Assembly: GCA_903813345.2 (NCBI GenBank)
Contig: CAIIXF020000013.1
Location: 191,008 to 255,007, forward strand
Length of the DNA: 64,000 nucleotides
Source: Owenia fusiformis
Taxonomy: Eukaryota; Annelida; Polychaeta; Sabellida; Oweniidae
Reading direction: 5' to 3'
Position numbers and translations under genes: made by a program. Every line of letters begins with the position of its first letter. Position 1 is the first letter of the stretch. This document shows positions 22,930 through 34,220 of the stretch, one piece after another. Under the pieces are notes generated by a model. It was not told where the DNA came from and searched no databases. It saw nothing but the letters and a program-made list of their open reading frames with translations.

Positions 22930-23930
22930 CTTTCAAATTTGGAGGAAAAAGTATTTTCATAGGAAAAAAATTAACAAATATGACATTAATTTTGAGACCC
23001 TTGGTTGACAACCTACTCGCCCCAAAAAATAAATCCAGATTTGTAATGGGGTCAGATTTTGGTCAATTTTTCCCTGGAATTTCCTGAAATTCCTGAAAAC
23101 TTAAAGCCATGTGAACTTAACCCTTACACAGTTAGGCTATAGAGAATGACACCAACGGTTAGGGGGGGGGCAGAACATAGGGGTTTTTCGTTTCAAGTCA
23201 AAAAATGACAATAACCCAGATGCGAGTAGAAATAATCTTGATTTACCTCATTAAAAATTAAAACTTCAGTCAAAGTAATATCATATTTGAAATCTACATG
23301 TAAAATTACATCTAGAAATGTGGTTTTAAAAAGTGTTTATCAACTTTGAAAAATTAATTTTCTTTGAAAATGTGACTTCTAGCTCGGGGAGATTCCCCAT
23401 AGACCCCATGCTATAAAATCACAAAAAATGAAATATTTTTTCTTTTAGTGGACAGATAATATTTTGCTTTCCTGGACATATTTTCATGAGTATAAGTATC
23501 AGACACTTAAGGGTTATATGAAAATTGAGCCACTTAAATTGCTAATATTCAAGTTTAAGGGAACTTTCTTATATACCTGCCATGTTAATTGACCCGAATC
23601 AGCCACCTGGTGGTGAAACTGGTAACTACCTACTCGCATTTGGGTAATTTGGGTATTTTGCGAACTTTGACCAGTTCTAACTTTCCTCCTAGGGGGTTAG
23701 AGTCACAATTACGGTATATTTCAGTTGAATGGGGAAATACTTCTTTAAGGTACACAGTATACTCATTTATTAAAAAGAGTTTGTAAGAAGTGATAATTTC
23801 CCTGACATCTAAATATCGCTAAAATAGGTCTTGTCTCAAATATGTGAATTTACTATTGAAATCAATACATAGAATGTAGAATGGGTTTCTATTCTGAGTA
23901 TGTTGCAACTGAAAATCATTGATTTGTTTT
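22930..23930. other. Intron stretch, no gene
   Basis: It holds a G-run (23162-23170) and low-complexity DNA. No exon was recognised. Equivalent 47231-48238. Confidence 0.5.
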
Positions 23931-23933
23931 CAG

Positions 23934-24051
23934 AAACTAATCTTGAGAAACAAGGTATGCTGCCCCTTACATTTGCAGACCCATCAGACCATGATAGAGT
24001 CCAACCCACTGACAAAATATCTCTAGTAGGACTAACATTGCCCCAGGAAAG
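23934..24051 (+). pseudogene. Aconitase exon [19 protein letters not shown], frameshift before its end
   Basis: Joined to the previous block it reads [23 protein letters not shown], then [12 protein letters not shown]. The terminal IAPGK (family FAPGK) lies in a shifted frame, so there is a small deletion after GTAGGACTA. The donor GTAAGC is good. The equivalent is 47113-47230. Copy 1 does not reach it. Confidence 0.85.
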
Positions 24052-24424
24052 GTAAGCTCTCTTTTCTGATTTCAGCGCTACTTGAGTGCTCATTTCAGTA
24101 AATATTAGTACTAAACTGAGCACTTATAACACGAGTACTGATTTATTGCAAGTTTTAGTACTAAATGAGTACTCATATGATGAGTGATAAAATAGCAATT
24201 AAATAATTTCCTTGTTCAAAATGGTCAAAAACTGCATGATTTTGGCTGGGGGAGGGGGGGGGTCCGCTCAAACCCTGTGGACCCCCCTGGCTACGAGCCT
24301 GCTATGAGCACTGACTAAGTGCATTTTTTGAAATGAGTACATATGTCTTGAATAAGTACTAAATTAGCACTCTTGGCATGAGTGCTCATAAATGCGCTTT
24401 TGCCAGAGTGCTAATTAAGTACTA

Positions 24425-24800
24425 ATTATCCCACCGAACGAAGTTTGAGGGGGATATAGGAAAGCCGTGCATTTGTCCGCCCGCTTTCTGTCCGTGCGTT
24501 CGTCTGTTCGTTTGTCCGGGCGACAACTCAAATACCAGATGATGGATTTGATTCAAATTTTATAGGCTTATGCCTTATGGGTGTAGAATATCTGCTTGAG
24601 AAGAAATTTTCAATATGGCCACTCAATTCAAAATGGCCCCATTTTTTGTAAAAATATAAATGTTGATAACTTCCATACTAGTTGATGGATTTGGTTCAAA
24701 TTATATATGCTGATGCCTAGGGACAAAGGAGCTTTGCCAAAAAGAAATTTTCAATAGAAAGTCGGGATATACATTCCTCTGAAGGTTCCAAACTGTGTGA
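24425..24800. repeat. Hairpin plus TCCG-type repeat module, piece 2
   Basis: ATCCCACCGAAC..GTTTGAGGGGGATAT is followed by degenerate TCCG units and AACTCAAATACCAGATGATG. It is a diverged member of the family at 15945-16080. Equivalent 46500-46820. Confidence 0.6.
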
Positions 24801-25131
24801 GCACAGGACCATGGGTCCTTTATTCTAATTCTAATTTTTCTTAATGACAAGAAACTTTCCATGGGATAACATTATGAGGATAATATTTTCGACATTTAAT
24901 TCTCCGAACCTGACAAAAATTAAGCAATAGGCAAATTAAATGATTAGGCAAAATTACCACTAATACATTATACTAAGTTAATTTTAAAATTTGAATGAGA
25001 AAATGGTAAAAATATTAGAATAGATGTTTTAAATAAAGAATAACATATTTTTATGTACAATTTTAAATCTTTATCTTTTGAAATGTTTGATAAAAATTGA
25101 TGCATCTTAATGTTATCAAATTTTATTTCAG

Positions 25132-25302
25132 AATGGTACATCCAATGGTTGGAAGAAGTTCCAAAAGAGGAATCGTGAATACAAAGCATTCACGAAAAAC
25201 ATAGTGGTGTTTGATCCTAACTGCCAAGTGTATGGCCTCTATGAACTGACTTTGAGACTATGGAGACTGGGATATACATCCTCTGTCAGCTCTGAATACT
25301 GA
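25132..25302 (+). pseudogene. Possible terminal exon downstream of the aconitase pseudogene
   Basis: An AG acceptor (TTTATTTCAG) precedes 57 codons starting NGTSNGWKKFQKRNREY and ending in TGA at 25300-25302. This reading frame does not resemble aconitase. Another frame holds SALNTD near the end, like the GSALN of aconitase C termini, and VHP near the start. It could be the degraded last exon or unrelated. Equivalent 45947-46117. Confidence 0.35.
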
Positions 25303-25490
25303 TTATAGACATTTTTGTTCATTTATCATCAACAAGTTTAACATATGCTGAATATCAATGAATGATTTTATCAATGAGAGTGAAAGTACTAGACTTTTTA
25401 TTTAGGTGACTATATATTTTGAAGGATTGCCTAGGAGGCTACTTTGTAAATTTACCTATTGTACATATACATATTGTAAATTTACACTAG

Positions 25491-25680
25491 GTGATTGTAG
25501 ATTTTTTAGTGCCATTGTAGACAATTTGAGACTAGATCTTAAGGTGATTGTAGATTTTTTAGTGCCATTGTAGACAATTTGAGACTAGATCTTAAACTGA
25601 TTGTAGAATTTTTAGTGCCATTGTAGACAATTTGAGACTAGATCTTAAAGTGATTGTAGAATTTTTAGTGCTATTGAAGA
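25491..25680. repeat. ~53-bp tandem array, four units
   Basis: GATTGTAGA(A/T)TTTTTAGTGC starts near 25494, 25545, 25598 and 25650, each followed by AGACAATTTGAGACTAGATC. Equivalent 45570-45765, also four units. Confidence 0.9.
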
Positions 25681-26126
25681 GGTCACCACGTGTTATACAG
25701 CAAACTGGAGGTTACTGTAGATTTTCTATTTTTGTCATATCATAAGTATATCTCAATATGGATATGTTATGGAGCAATTTTTAAAGATCAATATCGGAAA
25801 AGTAACTCTATTTGAACAAACCCCTCCCTCCCCCCTTATAATTGTGTCTGAGAAATGTTGATATGCATCATTTCGAAAGTCACATTAATCTAACACTAAG
25901 ATACACTAAGGTTTAAAACTATAAATGAATACATAAGTGAATCCATAGGTGACACAAAGTTAAAAGACTGCCTTGGAAGAAGGTGAATGTATAATAATAT
26001 AATATAAATCGGTATGCACCTGCAGTACAATAGCATTAAAGAACTGTTGGGTCATTTAAATGGACACGTTAAAGGCATTTGGATGCATACAACACATACC
26101 CATTGGCTTAGATGGATTGTGCCGGC

Positions 26127-26225
26127 TTACAAAGTCAGTAATTGGAAGATCAGCTCGCCAAATACTCAAACTTTCCTGCTTCAGAAACAAATCTAATTTT
26201 GTTAAATCATTTTTGTACAAGTATT
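26127..26225. repeat. ~100-bp segment present only in piece 2
   Basis: After GTGCCGGCT, piece 2 has ~100 extra bases (TACAAAGTCAGTAATTGGAA onward) before the T-run. Piece 3 joins GCCGGCTG directly to the T-run (complement near 45110-45128). Confidence 0.7.
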
Positions 26226-26559
26226 TTTTTTGACGATTTTGTTGTTTGGTTCAGTGTTGTTTTTTTATCTAGACCAGAATACATTGACAAAACTTTCATA
26301 TTTGTTACTTCAGGATTGCCATAAATAGGGTTCAAAAAGATAATTTTTAGTATAATTTTACTTTGTTGTGATCTTTTTATTTTCAGTGCTCAGTAGTACC
26401 GAAAGTGCACTGGATGAAAAATTCCCAGGCCGATGTCAGATTAATGCTTATGACCCCCCTCCCTCCCCCTAACTCTTCAAATACAGTTAATTTTCTGATA
26501 TCGATCTTTTGAAATGCTCCATTATACAACAACATTGAAATTTATGGTTGTTGGCATTT

Positions 26560-28080
26560 CTCTACTACGGAGAACTATATCATAGACTTGCTTCATTCCT
26601 CGTGGTGACCATATAATTTCTATGGTTATTGTACAGTGTAGACTGTATGCTGTACAGTGACCTTGAGATGACCATAGATAGGGTCATTGGTATTTCTCTA
26701 TTTTGGGAAACTGTCCATCATAGACTTGTCATAGACTCTGTTGCGACTGTATATTTTCTATGGTTGCTGATCTTGTAAATTTACACACTAAATTTACACT
26801 GACAGAGATTGACTCAATTAGGGACTAGATCCTGAATTGAATATAGAGTTTCTTTTGCCATTGTAGAGGTGACTGTACGTCATACAGCAGCCTTTAGGTA
26901 ACTTTAGATTTTCTATGTTCATCATAGCATAGGTATTCCCAATTGAGAAATGTTGTTTGACAACATTGAAATCTATGGTGGTTATTGGCATTTCTCTACT
27001 TAGGGAGAATTATGTCTGTAATAGACTTGCCATATTTTTTATGGTGACCATATACTGTTAATTCAGTGGTTATCATCGAGGATGTACAGTGACCTCAGGA
27101 CGACTGTAAGTTTTCTACGGTCGTTGGTATTCTCAATTTTGAGAAACTGTGTCTACCATAGACTTCCCTTACACTCTGTGGCGACTGTAGATTTGCTATG
27201 GTTTCCCTATAGGCTAATTTGTAAAATTACATCTTGTAACTTTACATTGATAGAGATTGACTCAATTAGGGATTAGATCTGAGCTGAGTGTAGAATTTCT
27301 ATTGCCATTGTAAAGGTAACTGTATGTCATACAGCAGCCTTTAGGTAACTTTAGATTTTCTATGTTCATCATAGCATAGGTATTCTCAATTGAGAAATGT
27401 TGTTTGACAACATTGAAATCTATGGTGGTTATTGGCATTTCTCTACTTAGGGAGAATTATGTCTGTAATAGACTTGCCATATTTCTTGTGGTGACCATAT
27501 ACTATTAATTCCATGGTTACCATTGAGCATGTACAGTGACCTCGAGACAACTGTAAGTTTTCTATGGTCGTTGGTATTTCTCTATTTTGAGAAACTGTGT
27601 CTATCATAGACTTCCCTTACACTCTGTGGCGACTGTAGATTTGCTATGGTTTCCCTATAGGCTAATTTGTAAAATTACACCTTGTAACTTTACATTGATA
27701 GAGATTGACTCAATTAGGGATTAGATTCTGAGCTGAGTGTAGAATTTCTATTGCCATTGTAGAGGTGACTGTACGTCATACAGCAGCCTTTAGGTAACTT
27801 TAGATTTTCTATGCCTGTCATAGAATTGGTATTTCCCAATTGGGATATGTTGTACAACAACATTGAAATCTATGGTGATTATTGGCATTTCTCTACTTAC
27901 AGAAAACTATGCCTGCCATGACTCGCCGTATTCCTTGAGGTGGCCATATAGTTTCTATTGTTACCATAGAGGCTGTAGAGTATAGGTTGTATGATTCATA
28001 ATGACCTTGAAGCAATTGTATATTTTTTTATAGTCATTGGTATTTTATGGGAAACTGTGCCCACCAAAATACAATTTGTG
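26560..28080. repeat. ~448-bp higher-order tandem array, about three units, piece 2
   Basis: CATACAGCAGCCTTTAGGTA recurs at about 26881, 27328 and 27777 (spacing 447 and 449). Within units, shorter GTAGATTTTCTATGGT and GGTATTTCTCTA motifs recur, so the array is hierarchical. Equivalent 43265-44830. Confidence 0.85.
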
Positions 28081-29480
28081 TATGACTTTTGACAAACAGC
28101 TCATTTTAACTCAAATGCTTCTCTACATGTATATAGATCATGTAGGCCTATACTTAAGAGTTCAAAAATGTAAATAGATGCATGTTCAATAAAATTAAAG
28201 TTGATTTTTTTTTTACTTTTCATGAGAATAATTACTATATGAAAGTTGTTATATTTTTCATATTTGTCTTAGTATTCTACTTTAATACAGTTTTAAATAA
28301 ATTCATAAAATATGAAACTATTAAACATTTAATAAATTATCAATAGTTATAATCATGGATATTATGATATAATATAATTGTATAAGTAAAATAGTATCAA
28401 CATACATACCAATCAATATTGTTATTTTCCTGTCGTTTAATGACAGTGTTGACATGCTTTGTTTATGTAATCATTGACATTAACCTTTTATTTGTGTAAG
28501 GGAACATAGACATACAGCAAATGAAAATTTCATGCAAAATATCAAATCATAATTAAAGATCTGTTAAGCATTATGAATTGCATTATGGATTGTTTGAAAT
28601 GTTGCTGTTTTTAAGCAAAAGAAAGAGTACATAAGAACATTTAAAGCCCAGTCTGTTATTATTGATCTATTTTGTACTTATTCATATGATATATGTACTG
28701 AAAATATGTATGAAAACTTTATTTGACTAATTCCTGATGTTTTAACCAAAATTCTAAAAAAATATGTTTCACACACCCTTTTCCTTCAGCTTTTAAGCTG
28801 GACTGCAATGTAAAGCTGCGATGTATCAATAGATTAAGAAATTATGGTTGTAGTGATATCATAAGTAATTGTTGTTATTCCTCAATAGAATTTTTATATG
28901 TTAAATATTTGTTCTGTTCTTGCTGGTGATATTTGATATTCTCTTAGAAGTTTCAGAATCTGATTTGTACGTTACCAAGGAGTGGTTACATTTTAAGAAC
29001 AAACAAACTACTAGCCTAACCAATCAATGACCTAAACCCAACAACAAATCAAACAGCCAAACAAGCAAGCGATAAACCAAGTTAAAAGTTTGAATACCTA
29101 AGGTCAAGCTCAAAAACTTGGTCAATTCAAAACGACAATCTGAACATTTTTGTTAACCATCATTCTCCACACAGATATCTCAATAATTGGGTCAAAATAC
29201 CTTCTGACGGGAAAAGGCTGGCTATCTCTATGCTACAGGACAAGTGAGACCCTATAAAAGCCCACAAGATATTTAGAATAAATTGTACGGGATATCAAAG
29301 AAGGGGCTTTGTTTGATAACCAAATCCAAAAATTAGGTCATTCTGACCTTTATATTTCAAAATATAGGTCATTCTATTATGAAGTTTAAAATGGCCCTTT
29401 GAAGAAAAAATCTCTGTCATTTGTCTGTTACTATCAATAATCAAAATAAATATTATATATATTTAGTTTTTATCACACCA
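28081..29480. other. AT-rich unique stretch, no gene seen
   Basis: A possible polyadenylation signal AATAAAATTAAAG lies at 28189. Otherwise there are no exons or repeats. Equivalent 41885-43262. Confidence 0.5.
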
Positions 29481-29504
29481 TCGGTGGAATATAGTCGCCA
29501 TAGA

Positions 29505-29548
29505 TACTGGTCGTGGTCGTGATCGTGGTCGTGATCGTGATCGTCCCG
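29505..29548. repeat. GTGGTC/GTGATC hexamer microsatellite
   Basis: Alternating GTGGTC and GTGATC units. Piece 3 (about 41787-41832) carries more units. On the opposite strand it translates as an Asp-His run, which is an artefact of the repeat. Confidence 0.85.
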
Positions 29549-29552
29549 CTTT

Positions 29553-30050
29553 TTGTCATCGCCGTTTAAGGAAAACTGCTCATCAGATTTTCTCCAAATT
29601 CGCAGAGATGATAGAGTATATGAAGTACTAGAGCTGATTAACTTTTGGGTGGCCATCTTTTTTCTGGCGGCCATTTTGAAGGTTTTTCGAAAAATCTTGT
29701 CATCGCCATTTCAGGAAAACCGCTCATTGGATTTCCTTCAAATTTACACAAATGATAGAGGATATCAAGTACTAGAGCTGATTAACTTTTGGGCGGCCAT
29801 CTTGTTTTCTGGCAGCCATTTTGAAGATTTTTCGAAAAATCTTGTCATCGCCATTTCAGAAAATCCGCTCATCGGATTTCCTTCAAAACACACATGATAG
29901 AGGATATGAAGTACTAGAGCTGATTAACTTTTGAGCGGCCATCTTGTTTTCTGGTGGCCATTTTGAAGGTTTTTCGAAAAATCTTGTCATCGCCATATCA
30001 GAAAAAACGCTCATCGGATTTCCTTCAAAAAAGTCAAAAAATGTATATCA
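29553..30050. repeat. ~144-bp tandem array, about four units
   Basis: CTCAT(C/T)(G/A)GATTT(C/T)CTTC recurs near 29580, 29724, 29868 and 30010. Units contain CTAGAGCTGATTAACTTTTG and GGCCATCTTGTTTTCTGG. Equivalent 41290-41785. Confidence 0.9.
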
Positions 30051-30340
30051 AACTATTGAATATTGATGTTCTTTATGTTTCTTTGAGATCAATTGTTCAC
30101 CAACTATGGGTCACAAAAGAATAGTGAATTTTTAATTGATGTCATAGTGAGAAAGAAAAAGGGGCTCCATTGAAAAACACTTCAAGTAATTAACTAATGC
30201 AAATCAGTATCTTGATCAATTGCTCCTATACAGTTTGCACTAAAGTGGCACTAAAATACTGAATTTATTATTTTACATCACAATGAAAAACCACACAGGA
30301 CAACATTTGAAAGCACATAAAATATATCATATATATATAT

Positions 30341-31169
30341 CAGGTGTCCCAAAAAAAATGAGCCACTTTTTGACAAGTATTATCTCGGCAACTGATGAAC
30401 CAAATTCATTGAAAATTTGTACAAAGTAGCCCAGGAGTATCGGTTGCAAGGTATAAAGATATGAAAAAGACCAAGTAAATGTTATGTGAGTACTAAGAAA
30501 TTCAAGATAGCATGTCATAATAGCCCATACTGGAGCAACGTAATGAGAACTTTATAGCATTTCTCCCCAAAAAATGAGAAGCAATTTGACAAGTAATTTC
30601 TCAGCAATAGATAGCCTAAGCCAAATTCTTTGAAAACTTTACCTGAGGCACTTAAGGTTATCCTCTGCTAGTGCCATGAATATGTAAGGGATTGGTCTCA
30701 TAGTATGTGTGTATTTTAGAATTAAGGACAGTATGTCAAAATAAACAATATCAATGTAAAAGTCACTTATTAATGCATTTTCGAGCAAAAATACTTTTCC
30801 GCATTTATTCTTACAATATCACCTCCAATGAATTTGAGAATGAACTGGATTTTGGATATTTGGGATGAATGAAAAGAATTAACCAGACATCACTCAGCTC
30901 CCATCGAATGCAATGAAGACTGAGCAAGCGAAGATGATAGCTGGTACAAACATTTTTGAAGTCTTATATCAGAGCTCCGGTTTGGGAATTTTTGACATGC
31001 AGTTTTGAATTTCTTAGAACTCACATAATATTTACTTGATCTTTTTTATATTTTTACAACTTGCTAAGGATACTCTTAGGCTACTTTGTACAAATTTTCA
31101 TTGAATTTGGTTAATAAGTTACCGAGATAATACTTGGCAAAAGGTGGCTCATTTTTTTTGGGACACCTG
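30341..31169. mobile_element. 829-bp TIR element, present in piece 2 only
   Basis: Ends CAGGTGTCCCAAAAAAAATG and CATTTTTTTTGGGACACCTG have inverted arms of about 170 bp. A partial internal copy of the arm starts near 30567. It sits in a TATATATA tract. At the matching place in piece 3 (about 40995-41010) the flanks join directly, giving an empty site. No transposase was seen, so it is non-autonomous, and the ends fit a Tc1/mariner-like MITE. Confidence 0.82.
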
Positions 31170-31267
31170 CTATATATCTTTACATAATTGTTTTATTTAG
31201 TCTATAATGGTGTAAAAGAGCACATTCCTGTTTCTTCATTATAATATGTTAGTCTCAGATTGTATGA

Positions 31268-31370
31268 CACTTTAGCCTTGCCCAAGTCGGTCTCTTTTAC
31301 TTATCTTGATTTCTATAATTCAGGACCTGAGATAAGTAAAAAAAATACCGACTTGGGCAAGGCTAAAGAC
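31268..31370. mobile_element. ~103-bp foldback joined to the LINE 5' end
   Basis: CACTTTAGCCTTGCCCAAGT with CGGT..TTTTACTTATCT pairs with AGATAAGTAAAA..ACCG and ACTTGGGCAAGGCTAAAG. The loop is about 25 bases. Its right arm abuts the truncated LINE at 31371. Equivalent 40803-40909. Confidence 0.7.
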
Positions 31371-32822
31371 ACTTAAGGTGACAACATTTCAGACATATCA
31401 ATATCAGAAATCAATACCACTGGATATGGCATTGACATTGGAGGGACTAACATAGGTATCTTAGCATATGCAGATGATATTATTTTGATCTCCCCAAGCT
31501 CAGATAATCTACAACAACTACTCAATATTTTAAATGAATGGTGCAAAAAGTGGAGAGTACGGATTAATAAAGACAAAACCAAAATAATGCATTTCCGCCC
31601 CAAAAATGTAAATTGATGCCAGAAACAATTTATATGCGGTTAAATAACACTTGATTACACACATGATTATAAATATCTTGGACTGTATTTTAATGAACAC
31701 CTAGACTATAATGAATCAGTAAAAATACTCGCAAAATCTGCCAGCCGAGCTCTTGGAGCGGTGATTGCCAAATTTAAATCCTTTGGAGGATTTCCATATA
31801 AAGTATACACAAGACTTTTTGAAACTATGGTTCAGCCAATTCTCCTATATGGGACTGGAATATGGGGTACACAACAGTATCCATGCATAAATGCCATACA
31901 GAACAGAGCATGTCGTTATTTTCTCTGCCTTGGGAAATGTAGCACCAAACGTAGCCACCACCGGAGACATGGCATGGCCTTCAATTTACACTAAACAGCG
32001 TGTGGAAATTGCACGTCTGTTCTGTAGGCTAACTAACATGGACCACGATCGTCTCAATAGGAAAGTCTTTATATGGTCATCATCATGCACTTTTCTAGGA
32101 CGATCAAAGTCATGGGAAATGCTGACTACCTTGTTTTTTGAATCGTCTGGAACAGAATACTTCAATGAACCATATATATCTAATGTAAAGACAAAACTTC
32201 AAGCCTTCAAGTAACTGCTTATTTCGGCGGATCACACCACATGGATGCATAATCTTTGGGATGACAGCAAAGCTCCAATGAATGGTAACAAGTTACGTAC
32301 CTACAGGCTACACAAAACACATGCAGTTGAACCTGAGGGTTAAAACCAGCTGAGTAGGAACCAGAGGAGGCACATAGCTCAGCTTAGATCAGGGACACTG
32401 AAAATCCATATAGAGACTGGCAGATACTGTAGACCACCAACTCCCATTGAGAACAGACTTTGTTCATGTGGAACAGGCTCAATTGAAGATGAAAGACACA
32501 TTCTTTTATCTTGCAAATATGTATGAACAACAAAGGCAAGAACTTATAAACAAAATGAATATTCTATACAGTGACTTATCAATGCAATAACCTAGTTCAA
32601 TATGCTCTCATTATGAACTCAAACCTACATAGGACATTAGCCAATACATTGATTAATATAATGAAACACAGAAGAACATTAATATTTTAATATGGATAAA
32701 CTGAATTTATTTTATACAGTATTTTAAAAATAAATTTTTAATGTACTAAATTTTATAGTCTCTCCTAAGCCGGCAACGGCTTGATGTCCAGGAGACATGT
32801 GAGACTTTAATAAACAAATATA
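31371..32822 (+). mobile_element. 5'-truncated non-LTR retrotransposon (LINE), piece 2
   Basis: A frame from 31380 encodes LAYADDIILISPSSDNLQQL (YADD at 31467-31478) and stops at 31614. Another, from 31660, encodes YLGLYFNEHLDYN, IAKFKSFGGFPYK and QPILLYGTGIWG. A third gives TTGDMAWPS and RLTNMDHDRLNRKVFIW. It ends near 32525 with a zinc-knuckle-like CSCGTGSIEDERHILLSC. At least two frameshifts and the stop TAA at 32212-32214 break it. The 3' tail with AATAAACAAATA ends near 32822. This is a dead copy of a jockey/CR1-like RT. Equivalent 39358-40799. Confidence 0.87.
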
Positions 32823-32871
32823 CACATACATATCCTTTGGATATAAAAGGTCAGGCCTAGTTCTTGACCTA

Positions 32872-33425
32872 GTATTCAAGCAGCCCAGGTACATTCCCTA
32901 GTTAGGCCTAACTTTGTAAGTAGGTTTGAGTAAGGCCTTCTACAGGGTGTTCAAAAAACGCAACCCAAAGAAATCGCTATATCTTGAGTTCATTTTTCAG
33001 GAAGATAGTAGAGATCAAAGATGTATAGCTCCTGTAGCTAGTTGGTTGAAAAACATAATGCCTTTGACACTCGCTCAAAAGATATTCTTAATAGAAGAAT
33101 ACTTGAAAACGAAGTCAAGGGTGTTAAAAACAAATGCAATTGCAATAGTATTCAAGCAGCCCAGGTACATTCCCTAGTTAGGCCTAACCTTGTAAGTAGG
33201 TTTGAGTAAGGCCTTCTACAGGGTGTTCAAAAAACGCAACCCAAAGAAATCGCTATATCTTGTGTTCATTTTTCAGGAAGATAGTAGAGATCAAAGATGT
33301 ATAGCTCCTGTAGCTAGTTTGTTGAAAAACATAATGCCTTTGACACTCGCTCAAAAGATATTCTTAATAGAAAAATACTTGAAAACGAAGTCAAGGGTGT
33401 TAAAAACAAATGCAATTGCAATAAA
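32872..33425 (+). mobile_element. Mariner-type terminal fragment, tandemly duplicated (~276-bp unit)
   Basis: TACAGGGTGTTCAAAAAACG occurs at 32942 and 33218 (276 bp apart), each preceded by GTAGGTTTGAGTAAGGCCTT. Each is followed by MPLTLAQKIFLIE(E/K)YLKTKS, like the N-terminal helix-turn-helix (DUF4817-type) seen in some invertebrate transposases. Only the start of a transposase remains. Equivalent about 38695-39250. Confidence 0.65.
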
Positions 33426-33585
33426 ACCAAACAACTTCCTAACCACAGTGTTTTGGTACTTCAAATTTGACAGCAGATGGTCGTAATGCCTTCTAAAGTC
33501 TGCCTTGACCAGGACGCATGACTGTGTTTTGAAATATTTTTCTATAACGATTGTCTTTTGAACAGGTGTTCAAGGCATTGTGTTT

Positions 33586-33680
33586 TTGGCTCACACAGTG
33601 AGCCTATGGGATCGACCAGGCGTCCGTTGGTCCGTCCTTCCGTCCGTCCGTCAACATTGGCCGCACAAATTAAAACTGCT
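33586..33680. repeat. Dispersed repeat head with TCCG run
   Basis: GGCTCACACAGTGAGCC, a hairpin, is followed by CGTCCGTTGGTCCGTCC and AACATTGGCCGCACAAATTA. It recurs at 38509-38600 in piece 3, and its inner end also occurs at 14807-14825 and at 63970-63987. Confidence 0.6.
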
Positions 33681-34220
33681 ATTCGGATTGAGTCATATCC
33701 ACATTCATTTTACGCATACCCATAATGTCTATTTGACTTTTATCATCGCCATTTCCCAAGTTCGCCCGGTTTCCGAGAAATTGCGGATTTTGACGTCAAA
33801 AAGTCAAATTTTCTGTAAATACTAGACACTTTTTAAGTAGAACTTTTAAATAACTTTTAGTAGTTGCTGTATATGCAACTTATGCCTTCTGAAGATTTCA
33901 AAGCTCTGGGAATTACAGTTTTTGGTGTTTACTCTATAAAATTTTACAAAAAGTAGAACTTAATCATTTTCAGGAAACTTTCTCATGTATAAAGTCAATG
34001 GCAGGTTTTGTGATTGACAAGTTTCTCAAAGTTTGCCTTATACTTGATCATTTCTTGCAATGAATTGCATCATTACTAGCATTACTAGATTTAAGCATTC
34101 CCTACATATTGCTCAATATATGTAAGCATAAAATTTTTACAGTTTTTGGTCAGCTTAACAGCTTAATTACAAAAGACCTTACTGAGCTCTGAATAAGTAT
34201 AATTTTCAAGGTATGGTATA

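Larger units (their letters stand above)
15758..25302 (+). pseudogene. ACO2-like: Aconitase (mitochondrial type) pseudogene, copy 2, 5' part lost at the N gap
   Basis: Same locus as copy 1 in opposite orientation. Blocks are 15758-15862, 17173-17267, 17605-17709, 18558-18715, 19058-19218, 20419-20610, 21523-21655, 23934-24051 and a doubtful terminal block 25132-25302. It shares the nonsense codon, donor loss, cysteine-region deletion and frameshifts of the other copies. Its own changes are a one-base deletion at the start of line 17641 (TTTCCA in the other copies, TTTCA here), which breaks the FTSDF exon, and a Ser-to-Arg change in [10 protein letters not shown] ([10 protein letters not shown]), the active-site serine/arginine motif of aconitases. 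At the first stop position of copies 1 and 3 it has GGA (Gly) instead of TGA. The piece starts at 15501, so upstream exons are absent. A mariner-type element (21923-22927) separates the 21523 and 23934 blocks. Confidence 0.9.

Noticed and set aside
29453-29674. His/Asp-rich peptide (DHDHDHDH)
   Set aside because: It comes from the GTGGTC/GTGATC hexamer run and differs in length between pieces.
31371-32822. Domesticated or active reverse transcriptase
   Set aside because: It is 5'-truncated with stops and frameshifts in both haplotypes.
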